Source: Euptelea pleiosperma | Lineage: Eukaryota; Streptophyta; Magnoliopsida; Ranunculales; Eupteleaceae | NCBI GenBank assembly: GCA_035048495.1 | Contig: CM068547.1 | Location: forward strand, 5,793,700-5,857,699 | Reading direction: 5' to 3' | Length of the DNA: 64,000 nt | Shown: positions 33,901-40,164 of the stretch, one piece after another | Numbering within the stretch: the first letter of the stretch is position 1 | How the letters are laid out: each line of letters starts with the position of its first letter | Position numbers and translations under genes: made by a program | Notes under the pieces: model-generated | The model's database searches: none | What the model was told of the DNA's origin: nothing | What the model saw: the letters and a program-made list of their open reading frames with translations, nothing else

Positions 33901-36900
33901 GCAATGGACAACAAGGTAGATATAGAGTTCTGAACCACATAAGGTTGCAGCCTTGCAGGAAAACTAGCTAATCTCGTGATTGATCCTCTTATTTAGTAAC
34001 GAGAAATATATTTGCAAGTATGTGATGGAGAAATTGAATCAATTACAATACGAAGATTTGACTTCAAATAGTGTTTGTATTGTACGTTCTTTTAGATTCA
34101 GTAATGGGATTGTGCTTGTGTGTACTACTTCAATGGAACGATGTCACGTGCTTTTGGGGCCCTAGTGGATAAAAGAATGGGGAGCAAGCTACAATCCTCA
34201 GGAGCATTTCTACATGTTCTAGAAAGATAATAGCAAGATCAGCCTAGAAGGAAAGATTATGAAATCTACTTTTTCATCAATCAACTTACAAAAGAAGAGT
34301 TCAAAAAAGTTGAATCTATTCCTACTCCTACACATGATGAAAAACAGGAGGAGGTAATAGTATCTAATCCTAACAGAGGAGAATATAGAAATTTTTATAG
34401 TTCCTATTAATCCATTACTCATAGAAAACACGAAGGTCGAAAGTCTACCATCGATTTCCGCAGATGTGCTATCAAAAATCAAGGAAAACAAGATTGCTGC
34501 ATTGCTTTCAGAAAGTGTGTCATCGAAACCTGAGGACAACAAGGTTTCCTTGTTGATTCCAAAGGATTTTGACATACTTCATTACGAGATCTGGGAGTTG
34601 ACAAAGTACACCTGATTGATTATGCTTGTAAGATTGATAATGTAACTATCCAAAATCCGAATGAAAAAAAAAATTTACAGGTGACAACTGTCAAGGTTGA
34701 CATGGAAGATAGGGAAAAAGAGATTGAAAAGATAAACATTCTTAATACTTCATCCGACGGAGGGGTCCATCGCAATATGTGATTCAAACTCAATGTTGAG
34801 TTTATCTTCAACCAGGAGGGTTTGATGTAGGAGCATTGTAGGATGAGACTTACTATGAACATTACAAGACAAAATCAACGGGGTAAAAATTTCTCCCAAT
34901 ATAATGCAGCCAAATCTTGTCACCTTCATTTAACACTATATATTTTTTATATAACGAGTTTGGGTGCCTTAATTTTAGCAGGAAATGCAAACTTATTCAA
35001 AATTGCACGATTCTGAATTGAGCAAGTTATGCCAAATCCAACAAGTTTTCATTTTCCTATTTGAATCATATTTCTAGAAACTTATAAAAAAAAATCATAT
35101 TTCTAGAAGTGCAAGTCCTTAATAAGTTTCCTAAGGGGGTGTTTGGGAACGAGAAGTAAAAGCACTTCTACTTGTAGTAGAAGTTACAAGTTGATTTCTT
35201 ACCTCTGAAAAAGTCATAGAAATTAAAATGTCAGGAGGCGTTCTAATTTTTTAGAAGTAACTTCTCTTGGAAGTTAGAAGCTAAAAATTTTAGCTCCAGT
35301 TTTAAGTTAGTTTTTAACTTCGAAAGTTAAAATATGAAACACATCCAAACTAGCTTTTTAACTTTTTGGCTTATAAAAGTCAATAAGTTACTTATTTTTG
35401 CCAAACGCCCCCTAATTGAGTCAAGTAGGAGTCTCCAATTAATTTCCAATTTTAGCTTATTTTTTAATTTGTGTCGTAGGTAGTTTTCATTTTCATATTG
35501 CCTTAGTTTAATTGTAAAAGGATGATATATGGAAGGTATTTGTAATAGGTTTAAGAAAGTAAAAGTTTTAGAAGTTTTGAGCTTCAATTTTATGTCTAGT
35601 TTGAGTAGGATTAGACGAACTTTGGGGTGCTGTACAGCCAATGATAAGTACACAATGCACTCCTCTATTTTTCTAGAAGTTGAAAAAGATTTCTCTTTAT
35701 GGTAGCATTATTGCTTTGCTGGAGTGTTATGTCTCAATTTTAAGAAGTGGTTACTCAAGTGAGTGTGACTCCATCAACTTATCTTGGTGCTCATTGCAGT
35801 GGTAAACTTCTTCCACTTCAAGTCTCTCCCTTCCTCATTATTTTTTTCTATTACTTTTCTTCTTCTATTTTACATTTCATTAAAACATCTATACAACCAG
35901 CCATTATTTTGCAAACTATAGCCTTCTAAAACCCCAAATCCTCGAACCCAAATTTCCCACGCTAGGTCCATATGTCCTGCATCATTTACCTTTAGATTCC
36001 AAGCCTATAACAATCTCCAAAACCTTTAAATTCCTTTCTATCCTACATTAAATTGAGTATTACAACTTCCTCAACACACTTGTCGTACATCACAGTTCAT
36101 TACTAGCCTTAAGAATTTTTTAATCCACAACAGCCAACTATGACTACAGGCAAGTCATAAGTTCACAAGGGAACAAGGAAAACCATCGTCACGCAGAAAA
36201 GACTGTTAGAAGCTAAGTAAATTAAAGGATGAACCTTAACAATCTAGAAGACAAGCAGAAGTGGTTGCATACTAATGTAGATGATTAACGAGCTAAGTTA
36301 CATGGCATTACAAACAGAAAGTAAACTTCAATCATGATACATAAAGGGAATAAGACATCCTCCCTTCCTGCATTGTACAAATGGCACATATGCCCAAGGT
36401 ATTGGGCATCATCCTTATTTGTACAAATGGTGTTGGGACCACCATTTGTTGGGTCCCACCTAGGAGATCTCATAGGCCAAAAATACATCATTCTGACGAA
36501 TTAATGCTTAGTTGTAGAAAGCTTATACCCAAGGTACTGCTACTACTTTGGAACCTCACTCTTGCTCTAGTTCCCTATGCAAGACCTCAGAACCTCTTAC
36601 ACCCAATTATTGCTGCAATTATTTTGTTGAATCCATCTTCAAATCTATAAAGTTTATACTTATAAAAAAAAAGATACGAAGTTTGTATTGTTTATTTCTT
36701 TTTTAGATTCTAATTATTCTTAAATATTTAAGTTTGTACTAATATAATCAACAAATGAATTAAAAATTAATATTACATTAACCATATCAAATATTTTAAC
36801 TCTTATAGAATATTATATAAACTTTTGGTAGCCCTTCCTACCACCCCACTTTTTGAGAACCAATCCTTCCCAGCTCCTGCGCCCATATTTGCACCCACTC

Positions 36901-38433
36901 CTGATCTTATTTCGTGCAACTAACATCCAAACAATCCAAACTTATAGCATTCTTTTGAAAGGTCAGAGAAAGTATGTCAAAGAGTCCAATGAAAAGTAAA
37001 TAAATCAGATGGCTAGGATCATAGGTGAATGTCATTGACTGGTGGAACTCAAATCCTCTATGAACATCTCTTCTCTTGCATCCCAAGGTTGGCTAACAAG
37101 AAGGTTAGGAGCTCTTTTTACTCGAGTGTCGTTTGGCTGATAATATATTTATTTCTTTTTTTTCTTTTTTTCTTCTATCTTGTATTTCTTCCTTTTGTTT
37201 AATAAATTCATTCTTACTGCTACCAAAAAAAAAAAAAAAGTGGAGTAACTTTTAACATTCAGATTGAATTGCAAGAGTCTCCAAAAAGAATCCTGAGCAT
37301 CTATCAAATCACTTCTATTACAGGGTTTTGTTCCTTGAACATGTTTAACTACCCATAGGTCCTTCTTAACTATGTAATTTCAACCATTGATGTAATTAAC
37401 GCCAATAAGGACCATACAACTTGTAGACTAAATCGAGTCTCATTAAAATCTCCTCTAAAAGAGAATTCCATTGAACTTGTACCCGGATCAGACTTTTCAG
37501 TTCCTTGCTAGATGGTCTCAGCATGTCCATCCTCATCGGAACAAAATCCAAAACAATCATCATTGCTTAGAAACAAATAGCGCACTTCTCAAAACCAGAA
37601 GTCTAAATTAGCAAAGAACAAGATCCAATAGCAGAAAGGAAAAGCAGATCACCAGAATCAACTTCCATATAGATATGCCATTCACAGCAAGCTACAATCA
37701 AACCCAAAGCAGAAACAAGCAAAACAAGTAAAATCATTAACAAAAAGACAAACTACTCAAACTTATAGGATGAGACCAGATACCTTTCCCAGGAACTCTT
37801 AAACAGGCAGTCAACGTGTTCTTCTCATCCATGCACTTATTAGACGGATCACATTCTTCGCCCCGAGCAGAATCTTTCCTCGGCGACTTCGAAAGAACCA
37901 AATCCCCTTCCTTGGTACCCTCTTTAGGAGCCTTTTTAGACTTCAATCCTTCAGTTGACCCCTCCTTTTTGCCTCCCCCCTTCTTCACCTGCGATCCCTT
38001 GCTCAAATCATCCTTATTTGTCCCCACTTTAGGATATTCTTTTGAACCCATATCCTTAATCAAATTGCTCTTCGTGGAATCATTCTTTGTTCCACCCTGT
38101 GATCCACCATCATGATCTTCACCTTTCTTTTCTTGGTCAACTTTAGCAGAATCCAAAACTGATTTTGATTCACTTGGTTTCACAATTGAACTACCAATCG
38201 AGGGTGGCGAATTTTTTGAATCAATCCCAGTATTTGGATCTGTTTTCTTTGCCTATATTCAGAACTTAACTTCAGTGAAAAAACAAATCACATGCATTTC
38301 ACCGCAACAAAAAATAAATAAAAATTAACTTTCTTCATTTTTTTTTCTTTTTTACCTCTAATTCGTCACCAAAGCAATCTACGAAGACAATGAAAAGCAC
38401 AAGAAACACCAGAAAAACAACATTTCGCTCCAT
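6673..38433 (-). CDS. Plant single-pass membrane protein (DUF7356-like), four exons, 379 aa
   Basis: I assembled this gene from four minus-strand exons: 38356-38433, 37784-38252, 12059-12186 and 6673-7137. All junctions are GT-AG and keep frame (phases 0, 1, 0), giving 1140 nt. The protein shows a signal peptide (residues 1 to about 21), then a low-complexity Lys/Ser/Gly/Asp-rich stretch (about 50-155). A compact domain follows (about 157-256) with Cys160, Cys166, Cys176 and Cys248 and the motifs LSLLIQNKG and LTAGSGNCSIDFRDL. One transmembrane helix lies at about 280-301, followed by a basic stop-transfer and a cytosolic tail rich in Trp/Asp/Glu ending SKDGWKD. From memory this matches an uncharacterised conserved plant family annotated DUF7356 or 'transmembrane protein'; the molecular role is unknown. 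Likely secretory pathway or plasma membrane, N-terminus outside. Introns of 25.6 and 4.9 kb are filled with transposons. The exon chain is well supported by phase and homology logic; the family name is less certain. Confidence 0.85.
8431..8700 (-). mobile_element. LINE 3' end (truncated, antisense to window)
   Basis: On the minus strand the segment reads CCCAAGCTGGGGCTGTCCCC, then CTCGAGATCCTCTCGATCTC and ATATATTGACCATTTCTC, and ends in a 9-A tail (T run at 8431-8439). This is the typical 3' UTR pattern of plant L1-type LINEs as I know them. No reverse transcriptase remains here. It has the same orientation as the host gene. Confidence 0.55.
8709..8870. repeat. 84-bp tandem duplication at a MITE end
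   Basis: AGGAAATTCTAAGGTTCCTC starts at 8709 and again at 8793; the units are nearly identical through TTTATTTATGGTTAGG, then the second has a short deletion before CACCC. It duplicates the left end of the fold-back element next to it. Confidence 0.7.
8768..9187. mobile_element. Fold-back MITE
   Basis: The left end GGATAAATCTACACCCGATT CTTAC is inverted at the right end (GTAAGAATTGGGTGTAGATT TATCC, ending about 9187). Internal arms around GGCCCACATAGATATCATGT and TATGATCTCCATGTGGGCC also pair. About 420 bp, no coding capacity. Confidence 0.6.
9339..9443. mobile_element. Small MITE of about 105 bp
   Basis: Ends AAGCCTGTTTAGAT and AATCCAAACAGAGCCTTA are imperfect inverted repeats of the G(G/C)CTGTTTGG type common in plant MITEs. 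The interior is AT-rich with TTTTTCATGCAAAATACC. Confidence 0.45.
9565..10110 (+). mobile_element. Possible solo LTR or LTR-like promoter fragment
   Basis: Three short repeats of TTTACTATTTATAGTAAAT at 9575-9650 precede a segment with TTATAAAAGG (about 9822). After it come TGGTGTGAAGCCATCCCCTC, GGTACGAAACCAAG and GGTGCGAAGCCGAA, then a CT-rich leader. This resembles the U3/R/U5 layout of plant gypsy LTRs. I cannot fix its ends or find a partner LTR in the window. Confidence 0.3.
10160..10400. repeat. CCAAACATCCATACGGTCA dispersed repeat copy
   Basis: Carries AAAACCGTCCTGATTAGTAA, the mirrored AATCATTAATCAGACCC and the end block GGCCAAACATCCATACGGTC. Member of the family with clear 9-bp duplications elsewhere in the window. 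Confidence 0.6.
10590..10692. repeat. GGCGC/GCCTT-rich block
   Basis: About 100 bp of alternating GAGGCGC, ACGCCTT, AAGGCGCC and GCGCCTTG, very GC-rich against an AT-rich background and nearly palindromic in places. It directly abuts the LINE remnant at 10690. Similar AGGCG-rich blocks occur in plant repeats, but I cannot assign it. Confidence 0.5.
10690..11505 (+). pseudogene. LINE (L1-type) ORF2 remnant, C-terminal part of reverse transcriptase
   Basis: Across shifted frames one can read KLKVWRNALGSKYFKISQTK, then RMLRWMCGKTWTE, IRNERIRENIGVAPITDKMR, SQLRWYGHIEQRP and KGRPKWTWSEVLRGD. These are the hallmark C-terminal motifs of plant LINE reverse transcriptases. Frameshifts and stops such as the one before the GHI motif block make it non-functional. 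It lacks the polymerase core to the left and a poly-A tail to the right. Confidence 0.85.
12059..12186 (-). CDS. Exon 3: central part of the extracellular domain
   Basis: This 128-nt exon is too short to stand out as an open frame. It is preceded by a T/G-rich tract ending GGCCAG, and its first two bases complete an Asp codon with the last G of exon 2. It encodes SPDLSLLIQNKGTNHLTVK, then about 20 more residues, and ends QLQEKEGKE before the donor GAG|GTATGTAC (GT at 12058-12057). The beta-rich pattern and the NKG.....V.I.AP.FV motif fit the same domain that exon 4 completes. It lies 25.6 kb from exon 2 and 4.9 kb from exon 4. Confidence 0.82.
13518..14225 (-). pseudogene. Ty1/copia 3' fragment: RT end, RNase H, polypurine tract, LTR
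   Basis: On the minus strand 14219-14022 reads QILRYLKGAPDK and later a degraded copia ADW motif (SNADWDRNHSNRKFTSG), the end of copia RT. 13915-13664 gives HIEVDGHFVRD and KSTDQLGDAFTKALG, the RNase H end. It is followed by the polypurine tract (complement of CTCCCCCTCAAGC at 13657) and LTR-like sequence ending CACA at 13656. Frameshifts and stops break it, and everything upstream of the RT end is missing. Confidence 0.85.
14250..15372 (+). mobile_element. Copia 5' end: LTR, tRNA-Met primer site, leader and gag start
   Basis: TTGGTATCAGAGCC at 14552-14565 is the classical primer-binding site for initiator tRNA-Met. The roughly 300 bp before it looks like an LTR (start near TGCTAGAAGAG at 14251, end near AATTCAA at 14550). 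The leader shares CATCATCCAG and GTACGGACA with the leader of the copia at 16280-21751. A gag-like frame starts at 15252 (MTADPLILDHTPP) and is cut off at about 15372 by the gypsy-type fragment. Confidence 0.7.
15371..15680 (-). mobile_element. Gypsy-type LTR fragment, inverted partner of 22930-23243
   Basis: Matches the reverse complement of 22930-23243 over about 310 bp with moderate divergence; shared blocks include AAGACCGTTAACCACA, GTGGAGGATAAAGTCAAG and AACATAAAG with adjoining bases. It starts exactly where the copia gag sequence to the left stops. Only this internal part of the LTR is present. Confidence 0.7.
16274..16279. repeat. Left target-site duplication of the copia element (TTCTTA)
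   Basis: TTCTTA precedes the left LTR and recurs directly after the right LTR at 21752-21757. The last base is ambiguous with the LTR end, so the duplication is 5 or 6 bp. Confidence 0.8.
16280..16470 (-). repeat. 3' LTR of the copia element
   Basis: 191 bp. On the element's sense strand it starts TGTTGAAGG and ends GAACTTCTAC. The complementary polypurine tract CTCCCCCTCAAG follows at 16471. It carries six bases more than the other LTR near ACCCTACACACACC. Confidence 0.92.
16478..16801 (-). pseudogene. Copia RNase H region
   Basis: Encodes CELLWLKVLLGELGF, then SLYCDNKAAISIAHNP, TKHIEVDRHFIREK and DQVADILTKG, the standard C-terminal RNase H of copia pol. Two in-frame stops (a TAG and a TGA, about 16812-16850) separate it from the RT frame upstream, where the family normally has a continuous SSAEAE segment. 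Confidence 0.9.
16841..17761 (-). pseudogene. Copia reverse transcriptase, main part
   Basis: 306 codons with the copia RT core: FQLDVKNGFLHGDL, QTLYGLK-type KTLYGLKQSP, the catalytic YVDDIIVTG, LGKLKYFLGIEVARS, TRPDIAYAVSVVSQ and FTDADWVGAQDDRRSTSGY. The catalytic Asp pair is present. A one-base insertion near 17761 separates it from the RT N-terminal part. Confidence 0.93.
17604..17966 (-). pseudogene. Copia RT, N-terminal part
   Basis: Reads MDALKKNNTWELVDLP and CKWVYTVKCKPDGSVDRYKA, then RLVAKGYSQTYGI, the canonical start of copia RT. After that the frame slips by one extra base and continues in nonsense while the true continuation lies in the neighbouring frame. An in-frame TAG near 17972 separates it from the integrase tail. 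Confidence 0.9.
17976..19034 (-). pseudogene. Copia integrase, catalytic core and C-terminal tail
   Basis: 352 codons. ILRSDQGGEY holds the second catalytic Asp and TPQQNGVAERKNR holds the catalytic Glu. FGCVCYV, LDPKALKCVFFGYSSTHKGY and KRFIIMDVTF mark the copia integrase C-terminus. A Ser/Pro-rich linker to RT follows. The N-terminal third of the core is in another frame because of a break at about 19020-19040. Confidence 0.92.
19031..19630 (-). pseudogene. Copia gag-pre-integrase and integrase N-terminus
   Basis: Contains VPKFATNLLSVSSLTKNLNC, then LMSWHARLGHVSFPYLR and CEICALSKH (HHCC zinc region), and HTDVWGPSPV and SFVDDFSRCT with the first catalytic Asp. A TGA where the family usually has Trp ends the frame just after. 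Confidence 0.92.
19512..20891 (-). pseudogene. Copia gag and protease
   Basis: The start chosen is the ATG at 20891 (MSTLNESK), because upstream codons are leader sequence. Residues about 30-230 form the copia gag domain (LAGKNYLEWSRAAKMFIGG, DYFAKLRGMWEELD). Two zinc knuckles at about 271-305 are degraded: the first has Tyr for His and the second lacks its last Cys. The protease motif WIIDSGASEH is at 396-405. A one-base shift near 19570 knocks it out of frame with pol. Confidence 0.9.
21553..21566 (-). other. Primer-binding site for tRNA-Met
   Basis: On the minus strand TTGGTATCAGAGCA lies directly inside the right LTR. It is the standard copia initiator tRNA-Met primer site and proves the element's orientation. 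Confidence 0.93.
21567..21751 (-). repeat. 5' LTR of the copia element
   Basis: 185 bp, about 98 percent identical to the left LTR; all four substitutions are A/G transitions on the plus strand. Followed by TTCTTA at 21752-21757. Confidence 0.92.
22200..23680 (+). mobile_element. Gypsy-type 3' end: internal tail, polypurine tract and LTR
   Basis: The block at 22208-22300 (AACTCGTCCACTAGGGGTTT, ACGCTAAATGCAGTCGAGAG) and ACTAGCAATATGCTGG followed by nine or more G (22402-22410) are the usual 3' internal end of a plant Ty3/gypsy element. The LTR begins TGTGATAAGTCATCATTTTA at 22412. Its right end is unclear, because a copia fragment starts near 23690. No pol is left. Confidence 0.6.
22930..23243 (+). 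repeat. Inverted partner of 15371-15680, inside the gypsy-type LTR
   Basis: Opposite-orientation copy of the left fragment. The two arms enclose about 7.2 kb including the copia element. Similarity stops at 23243 where the left copy is truncated. Confidence 0.7.
23690..24850 (-). pseudogene. Second copia fragment: gag-pre-integrase, integrase and linker
   Basis: On the minus strand, near 24810, LLWHCRLGHPSHPKLRQL (gag-pre-integrase) can be read. 24425-24243 gives QQNGVTERKHRHLLNVA with the catalytic Glu, then shifted frames with LGYSRTKK-like residues near 24060 and a LQVYHKRAKST-like linker near 23830. It is heavily broken by frameshifts, stops and small deletions. No LTRs, RT or RNase H remain. 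Confidence 0.85.
25171..25493. mobile_element. Fold-back MITE with GGGTATTT ends, copy 1
   Basis: Starts GGGTATTTCAGTAAACCCCC and ends GGGGGGTGTTACTAAAATAC CC; the inner arms TTCGAACTTTAGGATTACCC and GGGGAGTAACCCTAATGTTT also pair. A second copy lies at 52862. Non-coding. Confidence 0.65.
25500..25735. other. Very AT-rich tract
   Basis: Runs of ATATTTTAAATA, TACATACT and ATACTATAT repeats without structure I can name. Probably degenerate repeat DNA near the hAT element's left end. Confidence 0.4.
25917..25949. repeat. Homopolymer of 33 C
   Basis: Uninterrupted C run following CCCGCA in otherwise AT-rich DNA, about 55 bp left of the hAT BED finger. Its true length may be affected by sequencing or assembly. 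Confidence 0.9.
26134..26281. repeat. 74-bp tandem duplication inside the hAT pseudogene
   Basis: The unit starting CACTAAACGATGCACGTTCA occurs at 26134-26207 and 26208-26281 with a single difference (CGGAAC versus CAGAAC). A recent local duplication that also disrupts the reading frame. Confidence 0.92.
27111..27643 (-). repeat. 3' LTR of the nested LARD-like element
   Basis: 533 bp. The polypurine-like GAGAGGGGCCTA (minus strand) precedes it in element sense. Confidence 0.92.
27885..27922. repeat. (GAT)n microsatellite
   Basis: About twelve GAT triplets inside the LARD-like element, followed by TTATGATG. Confidence 0.9.
28021..28220. repeat. 101-bp tandem duplication in the LARD-like element
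   Basis: CAAGGTGTCCGTTAGCTA at about 28022 and CAAGGTATCCGTTAGCTA at 28123 start near-identical units containing AAGCTTTTAGGTATC and CCTCCCGTAGAAGGTCTT. Confidence 0.8.
28349..28990. repeat. 83-bp tandem repeat followed by shorter degenerate repeats
   Basis: GACTGCTTAGTCACTGG recurs at 28349, 28432, 28515, 28598 and 28681, an exact 83-bp period. Each unit is itself built from GAGTCTTACTCA(C/T)(C/T)GAATGG modules. From 28735 on the pattern becomes GATTGAATGTCTGACTCACC repeats of about 20-28 bp. No spacer diversity, so this is not a CRISPR array. Confidence 0.92.
29000..30820. other. Unrecognised interior of the LARD-like element
   Basis: Open frames of up to 148 codons lie on the minus strand here (29095-29541, 29699-30028). 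Their Ser/Pro/His/Thr-rich translations show no retroelement motifs. TTG and GATG-rich composition resembles drifted repeat sequence more than coding DNA. Confidence 0.5.
30821..31353 (-). repeat. 5' LTR of the nested LARD-like element
   Basis: 533 bp, about 97 percent identical to the left LTR. The primer-site-like TGGCGCCGTCTGTGGGAA is at about 30799-30817 on the minus strand. Confidence 0.92.
32760..36092. mobile_element. Old LTR-retrotransposon remnant (two long direct repeats)
   Basis: 32760-33836 and 34823-36092 are diverged direct repeats. Both start TGATG(C/T)AGGAGCAT and end with CTACATTA or GTACATCA, matching a TGATGTA...TACATCA LTR layout. Shared blocks include GTGACTCCATCAACTTATCT and TAGGTAGTTT. 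The about 1-kb interior (33837-34822) has no recognisable gag or pol, only short frames such as one at 33980-34165. No convincing target duplication. Probably a non-autonomous element, older than the copia at 16280. Confidence 0.7.
35135..35412. mobile_element. Tourist-like MITE inside one LTR
   Basis: 278 bp with ends GGGGGTGTTTGGGAAC and TTTTTGCCAAACGCCCCC, flanked by TAA at 35132-35134 and 35413-35415. The partner LTR has the uninterrupted sequence CTTTCCTAATTGAATC at the matching place. The 3-bp duplication fits the PIF/Harbinger (Tourist) group. Interior repeats of AGAAGT/ACTTCT. Confidence 0.85.
37060..37240 (+). mobile_element. Probable LINE 3' tail
   Basis: CT-rich sequence followed by TTTGTTTAATAAATTCATTC and a 15-base A run at 37225-37239 resembles the 3' UTR and poly-A tail of a 5'-truncated LINE or a processed transcript. 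No coding part is left. Confidence 0.4.
37784..38252 (-). CDS. Exon 2: low-complexity stalk and first cysteines of the extracellular domain
   Basis: This exon encodes residues 27-182 plus one base of codon 183. It starts AKKTDPNTG directly after an AG at 38254-38253. Most of it is a Lys/Gly/Ser/Asp-rich hydrophilic stretch. The last 30 residues change character to GEECDPSNKCMDEKN and TACLRVPGK, the start of the folded domain. The donor AAAG|GTATCT sits at 37784/37783. Reading through the donor gives unrelated residues and a stop at about 37737. Confidence 0.82.
38356..38433 (-). CDS. Exon 1: start codon and signal peptide
   Basis: Reading leftward from the ATG at 38433-38431, this exon encodes 26 residues beginning MERNVVFLVFLVLFIVF, a typical hydrophobic signal peptide, and ending DELE. 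The donor is GAG|GTAAAA with GT at 38355-38354. Intron 1 is 103 bp (38253-38355), AT-rich, and ends in ATATAG. Phase 0. No better upstream ATG gives a signal peptide in this frame. Confidence 0.82.
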
Positions 38434-39110
38434 TCCTTTCAGATCAAATTACTTCCTTTCACGACATGAATACCCTAATTCCACCTGTTCGAATGAACTG
38501 AAACCAGATATTCAAACCAGAAGATTGTAAAAAATATAAGGTTTCAAAGATTAAACTTTGAATTTAAGCAAATATTAAACTTAAATTAGATCACTAACCT
38601 CGGGGTTCATACAAATCAACAATTCTTTCAGCTAATCTTACTTGCTTCTACAATGTAAAAACCCTAACTTTAATCACTTTGATAGAATTGATACCGAACC
38701 TTCCAAACAGAAAACTGTAAACATCTAAGGTTTTAAGATTAAAAACTTAAAAGTAAGCATGAATTGTAATTGGACTAGAACACTGACCTCGGAATTCTTG
38801 CAAATCGCCATTTATCTCCGCTTCGTTCAACTAAGCTTACTTAGTTCTACAACATGAAAACCCTAATTTCAATCAGTTCTATCGAACAGAGCACAGATTT
38901 GAAAAAGAGGAGTATAGAAATCTAGAGTTTTGCAGATTAAACTATGAATTTAAGCTTGAATTGAGCTTAGAACATTTCACTAACATCAGATTCTAAAACA
39001 CGAGAACCTTCGAAGCCATCGAGACCTTCTCTCCTCCTCTGTAATCTGTCCAAAATCTATGAAGCTCAAACCGAGAGAGGGAGAGAGAGAGAGGACAGAA
39101 GAGTCAAAAA
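38434..39110 (-). promoter_or_regulatory. 5' leader and probable promoter-proximal region with three tandem repeats
   Basis: Three degenerate tandem units of about 188 bp lie directly upstream of the start codon (about 38434-38621, 38622-38809, 38810-39000). Each carries, in minus-strand order, a CCGAG|GTNAGTG-like splice donor and an AAACCCTAA-type block toward its 3' end; GTs are at about 38598 and 38787, and the distal unit is degraded. The next segment toward 39095 is CT-rich on the minus strand, typical of plant 5' UTR or core promoter. A MITE begins at 39152. The repeats could be duplicated leader mini-exons plus introns. No convincing TATA box was found. Confidence 0.5.
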
Positions 39111-39151
39111 ATAGTTCTTCTGTAAGAAAAGCCGTCCGGGCCGCATGTTAG

Positions 39152-39880
39152 GAGTAAAACTTCGCTGACGGCTATTTGATCGCTCCCGATGACGGCCCAC
39201 AATATGAGACATGTGGCACATGTTTAGAGGACGATGCTGACCGTATCGATATTTGGCCAATCCCTCGATGGGCCCACAAACCAAAAATCAGCGAAATTAG
39301 TGATTTCTAAACGTTGGATTGGAGTCATTTTCATGGGTTGATGAATTTGAGCATTGTTCGACGGTCATGTAAACCCTGGCCACCCACAATATGAGCCACG
39401 TGGTACACTCTTAGAGGACGCTGACTGTATGGATGCTTGGAGTCTTTGGACAATTCCTAAAAATCAGCCTGATTAGTGATTTTGAACCTTTCCATCTTGT
39501 ACCCCAAATAATGCTCAAATTACCCTGGTTAAAATCAACCCATGAAAATGATTCCAATCAACGCTTAGGAATCACTGGCCAGGTTGATTTTTCGTTTGTA
39601 GGTCAGCTAGGGATTGCTCAGGCATACATACGGTGAGTATCGTATAAAAATGTGCCACGTGGCTCATATGTGGGTGGTAACTGACCACCGATCATACAAG
39701 TTTTTCTCCCATTATTTGGGTAAAAGGATCCAAAGGTCTCAAATCACTAATCAGGCTGATTTTTCATATGTAGGCCTATATAGGGATTGGCCAAACATCC
39801 ATACGGTCAGCGTCTTCTAAAAGCATACCACGTGGCTCATATTGTGGGAGGTTTTCGGGGCGGTCAGCTAAGTTTTATTC
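39152..39880. mobile_element. MITE with GAGTAAAACTT ends and 9-bp duplication (composite)
   Basis: Starts GAGTAAAACTTCGCTGACGG and ends GGTCAGCTAAGTTTTATTC. Flanks GCATGTTAG (39143-39151) and GCATGTTGG (39881-39889) form a 9-bp duplication with one change, typical of Mutator-like elements. The interior contains two sets of the AATCAGCCTGATTAGTGATT arms, so it looks like two family members fused. It sits about 60 bp beyond the host gene's CT-rich leader. Confidence 0.8.
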
Positions 39881-39999
39881 GCATGTTGGCGTCAAGTGGC
39901 TATTGAGAAATTTTATGAAATGACGAAAATACCATTGGGTCAACTTATGAGAATAGGATGATAGTTATAGTATCAGTTTCATAGTTGGAACATGACGAT

Positions 40000-40160
40000 C
40001 TATTACACCTCCTTTTTTTTACATATCACGGGTGATTTTTTAAAGTTCACCATGCTGCAACTGGGCGGGCTCAACCCAACTTCGAGTTGGGCTTGGGTTG
40101 GCTATTCGTTGGGTTAGGTTGGGCTTGAGCTCACATATTAGTGCCCGACTAGAACTCGAG
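40000..40160. repeat. GGGTTGGGCTTG-rich segment
   Basis: Repeats of GAGTTGGGCTTGGGTTGG and AGGTTGGGCTTGAG type, a simple low-complexity dispersed plant repeat. A similar GGGCC-rich stretch is at 2030-2220. Confidence 0.45.
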
Positions 40161-40164
40161 TTGG

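Larger units (their letters stand above)
12187..37783 (-). other. Intron 2 of the DUF7356-like gene (25.6 kb), filled with transposons
   Basis: Bounded by donor GT at 37783-37782 and acceptor AG at 12188-12187. It contains at least two copia fragments, one copia with both LTRs, two gypsy-type LTR pieces, a hAT transposase pseudogene with a two-step nested insertion, and an old LTR pair with a MITE. Elements lie in both orientations. The gene's splice sites and reading frame on both sides are intact, so the intron is presumably still spliced. 12190-13500 and 36100-37060 show nothing I can name. Confidence 0.75.

Noticed and set aside
37816..38115. 99-codon plus-strand frame opposite exon 2
   Set aside because: Mirror frame of the real minus-strand exon; no motif of its own.
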